Shown here: positions 46,821 through 60,189 of the stretch, one piece after another
Numbering within the stretch: the stretch's first letter is position 1
Layout: every line of letters starts with the position of its first letter
NCBI RefSeq assembly: GCF_003573695.1
Contig: NC_039359.1
Span: forward strand, 139,711,939-139,775,938
DNA length: 64,000 nucleotides
Reading direction: 5' to 3'
Source: Papaver somniferum
Taxonomy: Eukaryota > Streptophyta > Magnoliopsida > Ranunculales > Papaveraceae
The notes under the pieces: generated by a model
What the model saw: only the letters and a program-made list of their open reading frames with translations
The model's database searches: none
What the model was told of the DNA's origin: nothing
Made by a program: the position numbers and the translations under genes

Positions 46821-48352
46821 CTATCCACCATATACCTTTCGATCAAAATTCATAGAACCCTGTTTCACATAGTTATTAGACCATAAATTTGTTTCTAAAG
46901 GTCTTGTCTTATCCTTGGAAACTAACTTCTTTGACGAAGATAAAATCTTACATACCTCTGCGGTCTTTTGAACAAGTTTAAGCTTGTTTGCTAATCGATT
47001 TGCTCTTCGTTGAAGTTTGTTGACATGCCTTAATTTGTGTTTGTACTTGTAACACTTTGAAATTTCACGACCCTTGAGCGAACAATATGAGCATGTCAAC
47101 CTGAAATATGATTCAGGTATCCGAGATGTGCAAGCGGCTAGGCACAAGGTAGAACCTGAAAAATTAGACAAAGAGTTTCCAACGAAAAGGTCAAGTTTTT
47201 CTTCCAGATTGGTTGAGTTTTCTTCTGAAAGAATATCAAGATTGATGTATGTATTGCTACAATTATCAAAATCAATATTTTCATAAAGAAGTGCAACACT
47301 TGATTTTTCATCTTCATTAGAATCACAGTTGTCAGACATTTCAACAAGAGTTGTAGTAAGACCTTTATTCCTAGTGCATTTCTTTCGATTTGGAAACTCA
47401 TTTGCAAAGTGAATAAAACCTTTACACTTAAAGCACTGAGGCATATCTTCGTCATCAGTTTCATCATTATCCCTATTTTTAGGAGGACCACGATTATGGG
47501 TTTATCTGATGACCTGGATTTATCTCTGGAGAACCGTTTACTTCTCTTTAAAAGAAGATCCCTAAACTGTCTTCTGATCAACGAGACTGACTTGTCAAGA
47601 TCTTCATCCGATGAATCAGCCTCAGAAAGATTATCTTCAGAGATGCAGACACTTATACTTTTATCAAGTAATTTAGTGTTCTTTTATGCTTTGAATGCAA
47701 CATCCTTTTTAGATTTGGATGTATGCTCATGATCAAAGATTTTTAATTTTCCAACCAGAGTATTCCTGGAAAGAGTATCAAGGTTATTTCCTTCAACGAT
47801 GGCATGCTTCTTAGAATCGTATATGGATGGCAGAGATCTGAGAATTTTCATCACAATATGCTTTTCAGAAATAGTCTTACCCAATGCAAAGGATGCATTA
47901 ACAATTTCAGACACTTTGTGATTAAATTCATCAAATGTTTCTTCATCTGCCATACGAAGATTTTCCCAATCAGAATTTAGGTTTTGAAGCCTAGCTTCTT
48001 TTTCACAAGTATTCCCTTCAAATACGGTTTCTAAGATATCCCAGGCATCTTTAGACTTTGTGCACGTAGTCACATGATGTGGAAGATCTGGGGTAATGGC
48101 ATGTATGATAACATTTAATCCGTCAGAGTTTTGCTTTGCAGCAAGGATTTCTTCTGGAGTATATGCACCAATATCCTTAGGTCTAGACACATCGCCTTTT
48201 GTATCAACCGGAGGGGTACAGTCATTAACAACACGTACCCATGTTTGAAAATCACGAGCTTGAAAAAAAGCACGCACAGTAATTTTCCACCATAAGTAGT
48301 TTGATCCATCGAAGACTGGCGGTACGTTTATGGAGATAGAGTTTCTGTCCAT
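46821..48352 (-). pseudogene. gag: Copia gag of element D
   Basis: It starts MDRNSISINVPPVFDG and has a clear UBN2-type copia gag domain: NYLWWKITVRAFF, SKDAWDILETVFEG, ENLRMADEETFDEFNHKV, ILRSLPSIYDSKKH. A stop occurs after DVAFKA (about 47684), then the frame continues to about 47490, shifts, and resumes at 47444 to 46821. Two knuckles are damaged: CFKCKGFIHFANEF lacks the last Cys, and CSYCSLKGREISKC lacks the His. The C-terminal half is Lys/Leu-rich. It is the only copia gag in the window that keeps its N-terminal domain. Confidence 0.82.
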
Positions 48353-48402
48353 AGAGTCAGATCGCTACAAACACAGACTTATAAGGTCTTTAAACGTGTT
48401 TG

Positions 48403-48417
48403 CCTGCTCTGATACCA
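48403..48417 (-). other. Primer-binding site of element D
   Basis: The minus strand reads TGGTATCAGAGCAGG, the classic initiator-Met tRNA complement, three bases inside the LTR. Confidence 0.9.
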
Positions 48418-48419
48418 AT

Positions 48420-49017
48420 TGAAAAAGTGGGGGTACAACAACCTCACCCAATAATTCGCTTAGCAATCTGTATGGACTAACTCCAATATACTTTAAGAGA
48501 ATCAACTAGACACTCAGACGCAATCTTAATAAAAAGTATATCAAAGAATTATATCTCAATTTCTCGATCCAATACTTGCTCAACCAAATACAAATATGTG
48601 AATCTTAATTGAATACAAGAGAAATTAACTTGAACGGTACCAAAGACCAATGTTCAAGGAACGATCGATTTCAATCAACAACCAAAGGTCGGATTTCCCA
48701 ATTGATCGATTCAACACACAACCTGTGATATTTCAATTATATAACAAAATATAATGCGGAAAAGAAATAACACAGACACCAAAAGTTTTGTTAACGAGGA
48801 AATCGTAAATGTAGAAAAACCCCGGGACCTAGTCCAGATTTAACACACATTGTATTAACCCGCTACAGACACTAGCCTACTACAAACTAACTTTGGTCTG
48901 GACTGTAGTTGAACCCCAATCAATCTCACACTGATCCAAGGTACAGTTACGCCCTTTACGTCTCTGATCCCAACAGGATACTACGCACTTGATTCCCTTA
49001 GATGATCTCACCCACAA
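48420..49017 (-). repeat. 5' LTR of element D (truncated)
   Basis: It matches the right-hand 598 bp of the 3' LTR up to CTCACCCACAAC, then stops abruptly. Confidence 0.88.
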
Positions 49018-49676
49018 CAAAGGTCGCGGATGTGGTTAGTTGCCATCCTACTTTTGACCAATATATCATCTACATACACCTCACTGGTGTTATGGATTTT
49101 GTCCTCAAACATGTCCTCCACCAGTCTTTGATATGTGGCACCTGCATTCTTTAAATCGAACAACATCTTGGTATAGCAATACAATCCTCTAGGTGTAAAG
49201 AAGGATGTATTTTCTAGATCCTCGGGACCCAGATGGATTTGGTTATTACCCGAGTATCCATCCATTAATGTTATCGCCTTATGTCCCACTATTGATTCTA
49301 CCAGCTGATCGATATTTGGGAGGGGAAAGCCGTCCTTTGGAAAAGCTTTGTTCAGGTCACAAAAATCGATACAGATCCTAACCCCTCCGTTCTTCTTAGG
49401 CACTATTACCATATCTGAGATCCACTGTGGATATTGCACTTTGTGAATGATTCCCGACACCTGTAGCTTCTTCAGTTCTTCCTCCATTGCCGCTTGTAAC
49501 TTGGGAGCAATCCTCTGCATCTTCTTTCGGACCGGCTTGAACTTCGGGTCTATCCTCAGGTGATGGCAGCATACTTCTAGATCAATCCCTTCCATGTCAT
49601 GCATCTTCCAAGCGAACGCGTCTATATGTTCTCGCAATAAAGCTATCAGCTGACCCGATTCCTTTTCAGATAACAA
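49018..49676 (-). pseudogene. pol: Gypsy reverse transcriptase, 5' part
   Basis: MVIVPKKNGGVRICIDF with DLNKAFPKD, MDGYSGNNQI, FFTPRGLYCY, MLFDLKNAGATYQRLV and EVYVDDILVKS are all in order. It is open for about 220 codons and ends at the junction with element D, about 15 codons after YVDD. Some substitutions (LFDLKNAGAT where most copies have PFGLKNAGAT; CIDFCDLNKA) indicate decay. Confidence 0.88.
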
Positions 49677-49793
49677 CTATCTGATCTTTACTATCTTTGG
49701 TTCTTTTTCAGTCCCTAGGTTAACCTCCCGAGTGGATTCTAGAGCTGTGAAGTTTGGCTTTGGGTCTTTGATCGGTGTCGTTGCCTTTGATTG

Positions 49794-50390
49794 CTATAAT
49801 ATTTTGTCCTCTCCGGCTTCAAAGGACATGACGGCTTGTGAAATCACTTTCTCAAACTCCAGTCCGACCTTAATCTCTTTAGCCTTGTTCTTTTCTAGGC
49901 GCAATCGTGCTCGCTTGTCTTCATTTTGCTGAATATCTACCTGTATGCATTTTCTTGCGGCTTGTGGGTCCCCTAAAACTTCTACCACTCCTCTGTAGGT
50001 GGGGAACCTCAGTCTTTGGTGGTAGGCTGAAGCTACTCCTTTGATGCATGGTATCCAAGGTCTCCAGATGATTGCTTCGTATGGTGATACAACATCGACC
50101 ACACAGAAGGTGGTGAGCGTATCTAGGTATCCTTCTCCATCCGAGACCTAAGTGTAACCTCTCCTTTTGGTATTGTTAATGTACCGTTAAAACCATAAAT
50201 TTTATAAGTCGAGGGGATTAAAATGTCATTGGACAGCTCCATTCGTTTGAATGTGTCGTAGAAGAGGACTTCAACAGAGCTCCCGATATCCACTAGTATC
50301 ATATTCACACCCCATTCCTCGATCAGTAAGTTAATGACTAGTGGGTCACCATGTGCTTGACCGTTCATATATAGGGGAATCTTTAGCTGA
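49794..50390 (-). pseudogene. Gypsy protease region
   Basis: 50368-50123 has VNMILVDIGSSVEVLFYDTF, the retropepsin active-site region; D-I-G-S stands for the usual D-(G/T)-G-S. After a frame break, 50102-49794 has YEAIIWRPWIPCIKGVASAYH and RFPTYRGVVEVLGD, the conserved protease end and linker of Tat elements. Confidence 0.75.
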
Positions 50391-51244
50391 AAATGTGATG
50401 GGTTGCATCATCCATGCTTCCATGGGTAAGGTCCTGGCCACGCTAAATATCTCCTTCCCCGCCCGATCTCTCTTGTGGATTCATGACGTGATTCCTGCCT
50501 CCAAGTTTATCCCTTAAGTTGCGGAATGTGAGATTGTGTTGCATACGAATTGGGTACCCCGATCAATTCTAACTTGGTGTATTGGTGCATCGGGTGTCTG
50601 GTCGGCCTGCTTGACATACTTCCTTAGATATCCGTCCCGAAGAAAATGCTGAACTATGTCTTTTACTTCTCGGCAGTCATTGGTGGAGTGCCCTCGGAAC
50701 TGATGATAATGACAGAATTCAGGGTGGTTCTTTGTCTCATCGAACTGTATTCCTCTAGTCTTTGGGTATCTGATATAGTTTCGCTTTTCTAGCTTTTTGA
50801 AAATTTCCTCAAGTGGAGCATTTAAAATGTGTATTCTATTGGTTCGTGTCGGGGTTTCTTCCCCTTTTCAACCCATTCCTTCTTTCCCGAAGGCTTTTGC
50901 TGTGGACCTGATATTTTATCGAGTCGTTTCGAGACCTCTTTGGGAGCTGCTTCTGTTGCTGCGCTTGCTTCTTGTACTCCCCTATCCTTGGCTCATTCAT
51001 GTATTTCTTCTAAAGTTATGTAGTGTTCTTGCATCTTCCGCATCTATTTCAATGTTTCTGGCTTCTCAATGAACATAGCTATCCAAATTGGGTCAGATTT
51101 CCCGAGAGAATTTTCAAATCCGAATATTTGTTGGCCGACTGGTACTTTCCCGATATCGGTGCATAATTTCCTCCATCTGTCTGTTAGGGATATCAAAGGT
51201 TCTATGAACCTCCTCGCCAATGTGAACATCTTGTTTACCCTAGG
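50391..51244 (-). pseudogene. gag: Gypsy gag C-terminal part with CHYH knuckle
   Basis: The gag frame continues after a TGA (51245-51247) as MFTLARRFIEPLISLTDRW (51229-51044). Near 50690-50650 it reads CHYHQFRGHSTNDC, the knuckle type shared with elements B and C. Stops and shifts interrupt the rest. Confidence 0.7.
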
Positions 51245-52435
51245 TCAGGCGATGTTGTTGTGCATGTAGGTCTCAAGAAAAGTTTCTATCAAAACATCAT
51301 ATTTCCCGATAAATCCCACTGGTAAAGTGTTGAACCAGTTCCTTGCTTCCCCTTCTAGACTGGCAGGGAAGAACTTACACATAACTACATCATTGTTCTT
51401 CCACTGTAACAATGACATCATATACATTTTGACGTGTTCCACTGCATCCCCGCTGCCGTTGAACCTGGATGGGAACGTTGGAAGCGTACATTTTGAAGGG
51501 AACGATGTTTGTTCTAGTTCTCGGTTGAAAGGAGTCTTTGTTTCTTCACTGATTACTTCTTCTAGTTTGTCATCTTCACCATTTCCGAAAAGTTTCTTAA
51601 CCATCTCCTCAAGTTGTCCAAGCTTAGATTCAGTCGCGCTGTCATATCTCCCGGTTTGTTCGAGTACTTCTTCTTCGGTTGATGAATTCTCGGGAGGACC
51701 ATACCTTCCTCTTGATCGGTTAGGGTCGAGTACACGTCCTCGATGTGGGGGTGGTGTTCGGGTATATTCTGATCGGGTTCGATTGCTCGAGGATCCTTGG
51801 CTTGAAGATCCTCGTAACCTAGACTCTTGGTTTCGGAGCCGATAATTCTCGCGTTCAAGTGCCAAGTTCTTTCTCTGTATCTTTCTCATAAATTCTTCTT
51901 GCCTTCTCTGGTTATCTAGAATCGCCATAAATGTTGGGTATGTGCTCTCATGGCTAGAATGGCCATTTATGTGGTTTCCTGGTGCGACCGGTGGTGCGGT
52001 CGGGGGTCCCACTGGTGGTGCAACAGGTTGGAGATTTCGAGTTCCTCTCATCTTTCCCAACCGAATTTTCCCGAGTCTTTCCTCTTCTCTATTGAAAGCG
52101 TTCTGATATTCAGCATGTTTCCTGGCTTTTCGGCGGTCCTCTTGCATTATCAGTACTTCCTTGCCATCCTCCGTGTCTGATGCTGTGAGTCCATTTATCA
52201 TATCCTCGGGTCTTCTCTGGATCGGCTCGACATGTACTAAGAAGGTATGTTCATCATCCTGAGCCAGGTTGATCTCCTCATTGACAGTAGTCATTCCTCC
52301 TGCTGGTACCATATTCTCCTAGGGTGGCTGTCGGCGATCACTTCCTTGTTGCGAGTCTGCCATTCCCTCTTGCATGTTGGTTCCCGCTACTGTTCTATTC
52401 CTCAGAATCCTACCGGTCCCCGAAATACTAGGCAT
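51245..52435 (-). pseudogene. gag: Gypsy gag of the Tat-type element
   Basis: The probable start is ATG at 52435 (MPSISGTGRIL), with a premature TAG at 52318-52320, followed by a long open frame to TGA at 51245. It has a Glu/Arg-rich N-terminus and a proline-rich linker (PVGPPTAPPVAPG), then CTLPTFPSRFNGSGDAVEHV and FFPASLEGEARNWFNTLP, the retrotransposon gag domain. The terminal TGA sits where CGA (Arg) is likely, consistent with C-to-T decay. Confidence 0.82.
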
Positions 52436-53460
52436 TAGCTCGAATCCACTTTCTCCTCCGAGAGCTTTTACCTACGTCAGCAAAATATACAACACCTCCC
52501 TTTGAATTGTTTTCGAAAAAGTTTTACAAGTACAAAAGAAAGATTCTGATGTTCGTCAGTATGCAGAGATAAGTACGATTCCTCTATTTTGTCACGCTGA
52601 TCTCAGCAAATTAGTTTGTTTGATCACTAGGATGTTTTTGTGGAAAAACGTTTCTGATAAGTCATTTTCAGTACTCTTACTACGCATTAATCACTGTTTG
52701 TCCTACATTCTCCCTATCAAAAGTCAATTCTCAACCGTACGGATGGTCGGAAAAGTAACTCTTTGGCCGTGTGCCAACGTGGTAACTTCCCTTACTGAAA
52801 CTGAGGGTATCACCACTCGTGAATCATGTCTGAAACATGAACATGACATGATCTATCCTTTTTTATGTTTTTTTCTCAGACTTCCTCAAGGATAGTTCTA
52901 CCTTGGGATTCTTTTGGTTTTCCATTTATCTGTACAATTTTGAGAAAAGGAAAAAAAGATCTACGCTAAAACATTTCAGGAATCACCTTTAGCGATTTTT
53001 CCAGTGACCCAACGCAAGCCGATCTACTGGTCGTGATATAACACAAAACTTCAAGATCTTTTTGAGTTAGAAAATAAGCCCTTTTGGGATGGACGTTTAT
53101 CAGTTAGTGAGATGAAGTTTCATATAACTTCAACCAAACATCAATGATGTTATCTTAGGAGCTTTGAATCTTTCTAACAACTCAACCAACAAAAGAATCT
53201 AAATAAGTTTTGTTAGCCAGAAATCCAAAATCAAAGTTCTTAAAAAGAAAATAAACCACCATATATCGAAAGCAAGAAAACAAACTCTTAAGTTTTTGCA
53301 AACCTATTGTTAAAGACACTCTCCATCTACCAATTTATACATATAACCACAAGAGTCTTTCTCTTAGCTTCGACTAACATCATCAGATGGCTTAGGAGCT
53401 TTTGAATCTTTCTTTTAGTGGCTTTTACGTTCAAGGTATCTAAAAGATGTTACTCTCTCC
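52436..53460 (-). mobile_element. Leader of the Tat-type element
   Basis: About 1 kb between primer-binding site and gag with no supported ORF. Confidence 0.6.
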
Positions 53461-53475
53461 CCTTAGTCGGCGCCA
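53461..53475 (-). other. Primer-binding site of the Tat-type element
   Basis: The minus strand reads TGGCGCCGACTAAGG, three bases from the LTR. TGGCGCC starts are common in plant Ty3/gypsy elements. Confidence 0.7.
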
Positions 53476-53478
53476 GAA

Positions 53479-54214
53479 TGTAGATGTAGAAAATCCTACA
53501 ACTACATCCAACAATCCACATGAACTTGCATCAAACATAAGTAAGTGAGAGACTCATAAGAACACAAGATATACGTGGTTCGGCATGATTACCTACGTCC
53601 ACGGGGGTGAAAGGTTGATCTTATTACTTCACACAAAGATACAAGCTCTGATTCACTCTACAATACTCTCTCTATGTGCTCTCCCTCACTTACAGATTGC
53701 TTCCCTTCTTTCTCGACAAAGCTCTCTATTTATAGGCTAACACGCTCATACAACAAAGTTACAATGTAAGTCACAGTTCATCCTACTTGATGATCTTGTC
53801 GGGTGATAAGTAATGTTCCTTCCGATATTTACTACCCGATCTTGGTATGATCCTGATGGATGTGGTTCTCGATATGCTTCTTCCCGATATTGATGTCTCG
53901 ATACCCCTTGACCCGACGTCGCCTTCTTTCTCGATTTGAACTGATACCTTTATTCCCTGGCCCCACTTTGACTGAGTTCTTCTGTTCTGCCCACGTCTTC
54001 GTCAGTGTACTTATCATCCTGGCTCCCGATGAGTATCTTTCGGCCACATTCGAGTATCTCCTTTACACGTGCTTGGTCCACGAGCACTTGGCTGGTATCT
54101 CCTTCTTTGTGCTTGGGGTTGTAGGAAATGATTCGGTGTTGTGCATCGTTCTTTCTTCAGTGAGCCATGGCTCGAGATTGCTCCACATATATCTGTCATT
54201 TATTTACACCTACA
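53479..54214 (-). repeat. 5' LTR of the Tat-type element
   Basis: The plus strand begins TGTAGATGTAG and ends TTTACACCTACA, giving matching inverted ends and 736 bp. TATAAATA on the minus strand at 53727-53734 is a probable promoter. The outer end is inferred from the inverted termini only. Confidence 0.7.
53727..53734 (-). promoter_or_regulatory. TATA box of the Tat-type LTR
   Basis: GCCTATAAATAG on the minus strand, about 250 bp from the inner LTR end. Confidence 0.5.
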
Positions 54215-54257
54215 TAGCCAAAACCCAATGTAATGGATATCCCAATCCTACTCTTTG

Positions 54258-54370
54258 TATGAAATCCTTTGTATCCTCCTTTCTTTGTGGCTTTCCTGAA
54301 GATTGCAAACCCGTAAGGTAATGGAAATCCTAATCTTCGTGGCTTCCCTAAGATTCCTAACCCCGTAAGG
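54258..54370 (+). repeat. Two-copy direct repeat in the polyubiquitin promoter
   Basis: Copies of about 50 bp share GTGGCTT(T/C)CCT, AAGATT and AACCCCGTAAGG-like text. They lie about 50-160 bp upstream of the TATA box. Confidence 0.6.
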
Positions 54371-54417
54371 GAAATAACGTGTTTGGTATTCTCTCTACCT
54401 TTCCTATCACAAAGTCC

Positions 54418-54426
54418 TATAAATAG
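54418..54426 (+). promoter_or_regulatory. TATA box of the polyubiquitin gene
   Basis: CCTATAAATAG, about 100 bp before the leader splice donor. The inferred transcript start is near 54450. Confidence 0.75.
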
Positions 54427-54519
54427 ACGTCTCAACAACTCCAACTTCCTTCATCGATATTTTCTTCTCTGCCCACCTTATCCGTAACCCTAATCTTTCA
54501 TCCCCGTCTCTCACACAAG

Positions 54520-56370
<1,851 letters not shown>

Positions 56371-56892
56371 AATGTTGTTGGTGCTTGCAGGTGGTCGTCG
56401 AGTATGCCAAGGAAATGTGTTTTTTACTTTGTCGTCTCACTGTTCAGTCTTCTATTCTAGTTCTTTTATTTGTCGTCTTGAAACTATGAAATGTTAGCTG
56501 CTTTTTTTATCTTCTGTCAATACTAGAGTTTGGTTTAAAGTTTCGTCGAAAAAATTTGCGAGTTCTAGTATGTACTTTTCGTTGTGCTTTTCTTGAATGA
56601 ACAGACAGTTGCTTGGATCGTTTTTTTTCTTTCTTGTTTTCCTTTTTGCTCAGAGCACTGTCACCCTGTCAGCCAGGCAAGGGTACATTTGTTGGGGCAG
56701 TCTTTCCTGCAGTTGCTCAAGAAAACAAGCATCTGGACTAGTCATGCCAGGGTGACCATAGATCCATTTTTCCTGGGCAGCAGGTTTGGCTTCCAATTCT
56801 CAATACTAAACCTCATTCAAAACATAAAAGTAATGATGATACAAATTAGAGAATTACATTTGGCTTCTGAAAATTAATTAGGAACAAAGTAG
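56371..56892. other. Shared 3' region of the convergent polyubiquitin and OPR genes
   Basis: T-rich 3'-UTR-like sequence follows the ubiquitin stop, and no further gene is seen. Polyadenylation points cannot be set by eye. Confidence 0.6.
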
Positions 56893-58359
<1,467 letters not shown>

Positions 58360-58360
58360 C

Positions 58361-58368
58361 TATTTATA
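58361..58368 (-). promoter_or_regulatory. TATA box of the OPR gene
   Basis: TATAAATA on the minus strand. A transcript start about 30 bases downstream (near 58335) leaves about 35 bases before ATG 58302. Confidence 0.7.
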
Positions 58369-58384
58369 GTCCAGTTATCTGGTC

Positions 58385-58460
58385 AATTTTCACCCTTTAG
58401 TCAATCATAACTAAACTTGCTGCCCAAACTTCCCAAATTTTCACCCTTTAGTCACTCATA
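58385..58460. repeat. 51-bp-spaced direct repeat upstream of OPR
   Basis: TTTTCACCCTTTAGTCA(A/C)TCATA occurs at about 58387-58409 and 58438-58460. Confidence 0.75.
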
Positions 58461-58562
58461 TGAATTATCTGGTCCAGTAGCTTCAACTAGGGACTTCAAT
58501 GCTATCTCCAACTATTATGAAAAAAGAGGTGGACTTACTCCTCCTTATATATAGTCATCTTG

Positions 58563-59032
58563 CTGATTTCAATTCTATGATCTCCAGTCGTGGTCTCATC
58601 GATATTGAAGCTACTGGACCTCGTTACACATGGACAAATAAACAACTTAATCACCGAAACATTCAGGAACGCCAACTTAATCACCGAAACATTCAGGAAC
58701 GCCTGGATAAGGCTTTGGTCAACGAAAAATGACGACTTCAGTTTCATGATACGAAGGTAATTCATATGAGTCATTTTAATTTTGATCATCGTGTGCTTAT
58801 TATGGACTTGAATCCTGTTAGAAAATTTAGGAAGAGGCCATGGACATTGGAAGCCATGTGGTTAGAAGATGATCGTTTTAGACAATTAGTTAATCAGGTG
58901 TGGAGTCATTCTCATTCTCCTTGCCTTTACTCAAGTAATAATCTTAGTCAAAAATTTGACAATTTAGCTCAACAAGCCAATATTTACAAAATCGATATCC
59001 AAGAATCCATCATATCGTTATCCAACAAATAA
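58563..59032 (+). pseudogene. LINE endonuclease/linker fragment
   Basis: SRGLIDIEATGPRYTWTN and ERLDKALVN match the C-terminal part of L1-type endonuclease. After a stop, FDHRVLIMDLNP and RPWTLEAMWLEDDRF match the region following it. A 30-bp tandem duplication (58643-58702, QLNHRNIQER twice) lies inside. Both ends are truncated. Confidence 0.8.
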
Positions 59033-59049
59033 TGATGGATGTATCTACT

Positions 59050-59607
59050 TTAATTGATTTACGTACAACATGTGGTATTTGAATTATAAATATAAACAAT
59101 ATAATGCGGAAAAAGAAAGAACGCAGACACCAGAAATTTTGTTAACGATGAGGAAACCGCAAATGCAGAAAAACCCTGGGACCTAGTCCAGATTGAACAC
59201 CAAACTATATTAAGACGTTACAGACACTAGCCTACTACCAATTAACTTCAGACTGGAATGTAGTTGAGACCGAATTAAACCCTCACATCAATTCAGTTAC
59301 AGTCGCGTTCCTTACGCCTCTTGAGTCCCAGCAAGACTCACACAGATAATTCTCTTAGTTGATGTCCTTTACAACTTAAGAGTTTTTTCAACTCAATTGA
59401 AGAATTTAAACCAATCTTCCTCCCACAGATAACCTTATTGTATGTGTGATTTCCTTTTTGATCGTAGATCAAGGTGAGACTGGAAATTGATAGCAATAGA
59501 CAAAGTCTAGCTAACCTCAAAATCCGGACTTATGCTTCCCGAAGAGCATCCTAGATTATTATTCACCTCACAAGTATTAAACTTATAGAATCAACAAAGC
59601 CTGATGA
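59050..59607 (-). mobile_element. Copia-like LTR fragment, diverged
   Basis: It contains ATAATGCGGAAAA, CAGACACCAGAA, TTTTGTTAACGA and GGGACCTAGTCCAG in the same order as the minus-strand copia LTR of element D (about 42650-43140), but with many differences. A gypsy LTR begins where it ends. Confidence 0.75.
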
Positions 59608-60095
59608 TGTAGTACATCTCTTTGTGTATCAACTATGACAGTTGACTCATGAACATGGTGTCTCATATTCGGAAGGTACCAGTTTTAGGAAACTGGTTTA
59701 TAGTGTGAACACAGTTTTTCTTATATACGGAGGTGCCAGTTTTAGGAAACTCCTTTACAGTGTGAACATAGTTTTTCTTATATACGGAAGGGTGCCAGTT
59801 TTAGGAAACTCCTTTACTGTGTGAACAGAGTTTTTCCTTTGCAAGTATTTTTCTTTGCTAGTTTGTTTATCTTTCCTTTTCTTTTTTGTTAGTCGGTTCT
59901 TGAGAACCTATTTAAAGGCTATGCCTTCTTGTTTTGATAACACATCTTATTATCAATATTATTATCAATTCAATTATCAATTTTACAACCTTTAGAATCT
60001 TGATCCTTGCATCAGATTTTAGCTAAGTTTCTGACGAAACTTAATTATCTTCAAAACCCAAGCAACTTGCTTGTTATATCCTGTTCTGTGCTACA
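59608..60095 (+). repeat. 5' LTR of the chromovirus-like element
   Basis: It begins TGTAGTACA and ends TGTGCTACA, near-perfect inverted ends, giving 488 bp. ACCTATTTAAAGG near 59906-59918 is TATA-like. The ends are inferred because the 3' LTR is not in the window. Confidence 0.6.
59665..59837 (+). repeat. Three 57-58-bp tandem repeats in the LTR
   Basis: Each unit has ATA(T/C)(T/A)CGGA, CAGTTTTAGGAAACT and GTGTGAACA(C/T/G)AGTTTTTC; starts are near 59665, 59723 and 59780. Confidence 0.85.
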
Positions 60096-60100
60096 CTAGT

Positions 60101-60111
60101 TGGTATCAGAT
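60101..60111 (+). other. Primer-binding site of the chromovirus-like element
   Basis: TGGTATCAGAT, complementary to the initiator-Met tRNA end except for the last base. Confidence 0.75.
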
Positions 60112-60189
60112 ACAGTGTTTTTAGTTTTTACCTAGAAACAAATCCTTCACAGCTTCCGCACAACTTCAAACCCTACTTTTTATTTTCCA

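Larger units (their letters stand above)
42324..49017 (-). mobile_element. Element D: gag-only copia element, 5' LTR truncated
   Basis: On the minus strand: partial 5' LTR (49017-48420), intact primer-binding site, gag, an extra ORF, long non-coding sequence, purine tract (AAAGGGGGAGAT at 44683-44672), complete 3' LTR (44671-42324). No protease, integrase or reverse transcriptase is visible. It inserted into the LINE on its left; its right end is cut at 49017 where gypsy sequence begins. Confidence 0.88.
49018..54214 (-). mobile_element. Tat/Ogre-type Ty3/gypsy element, 5' part
   Basis: On the minus strand: LTR (54214-53479), primer-binding site, a leader of about 1 kb, gag, a knuckle, protease, and reverse transcriptase broken just after the YVDD motif. 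RNase H, integrase and the 3' LTR are missing. Several in-frame stops show it is defunct. It is the relative against which elements B and C can be assigned. Confidence 0.85.
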
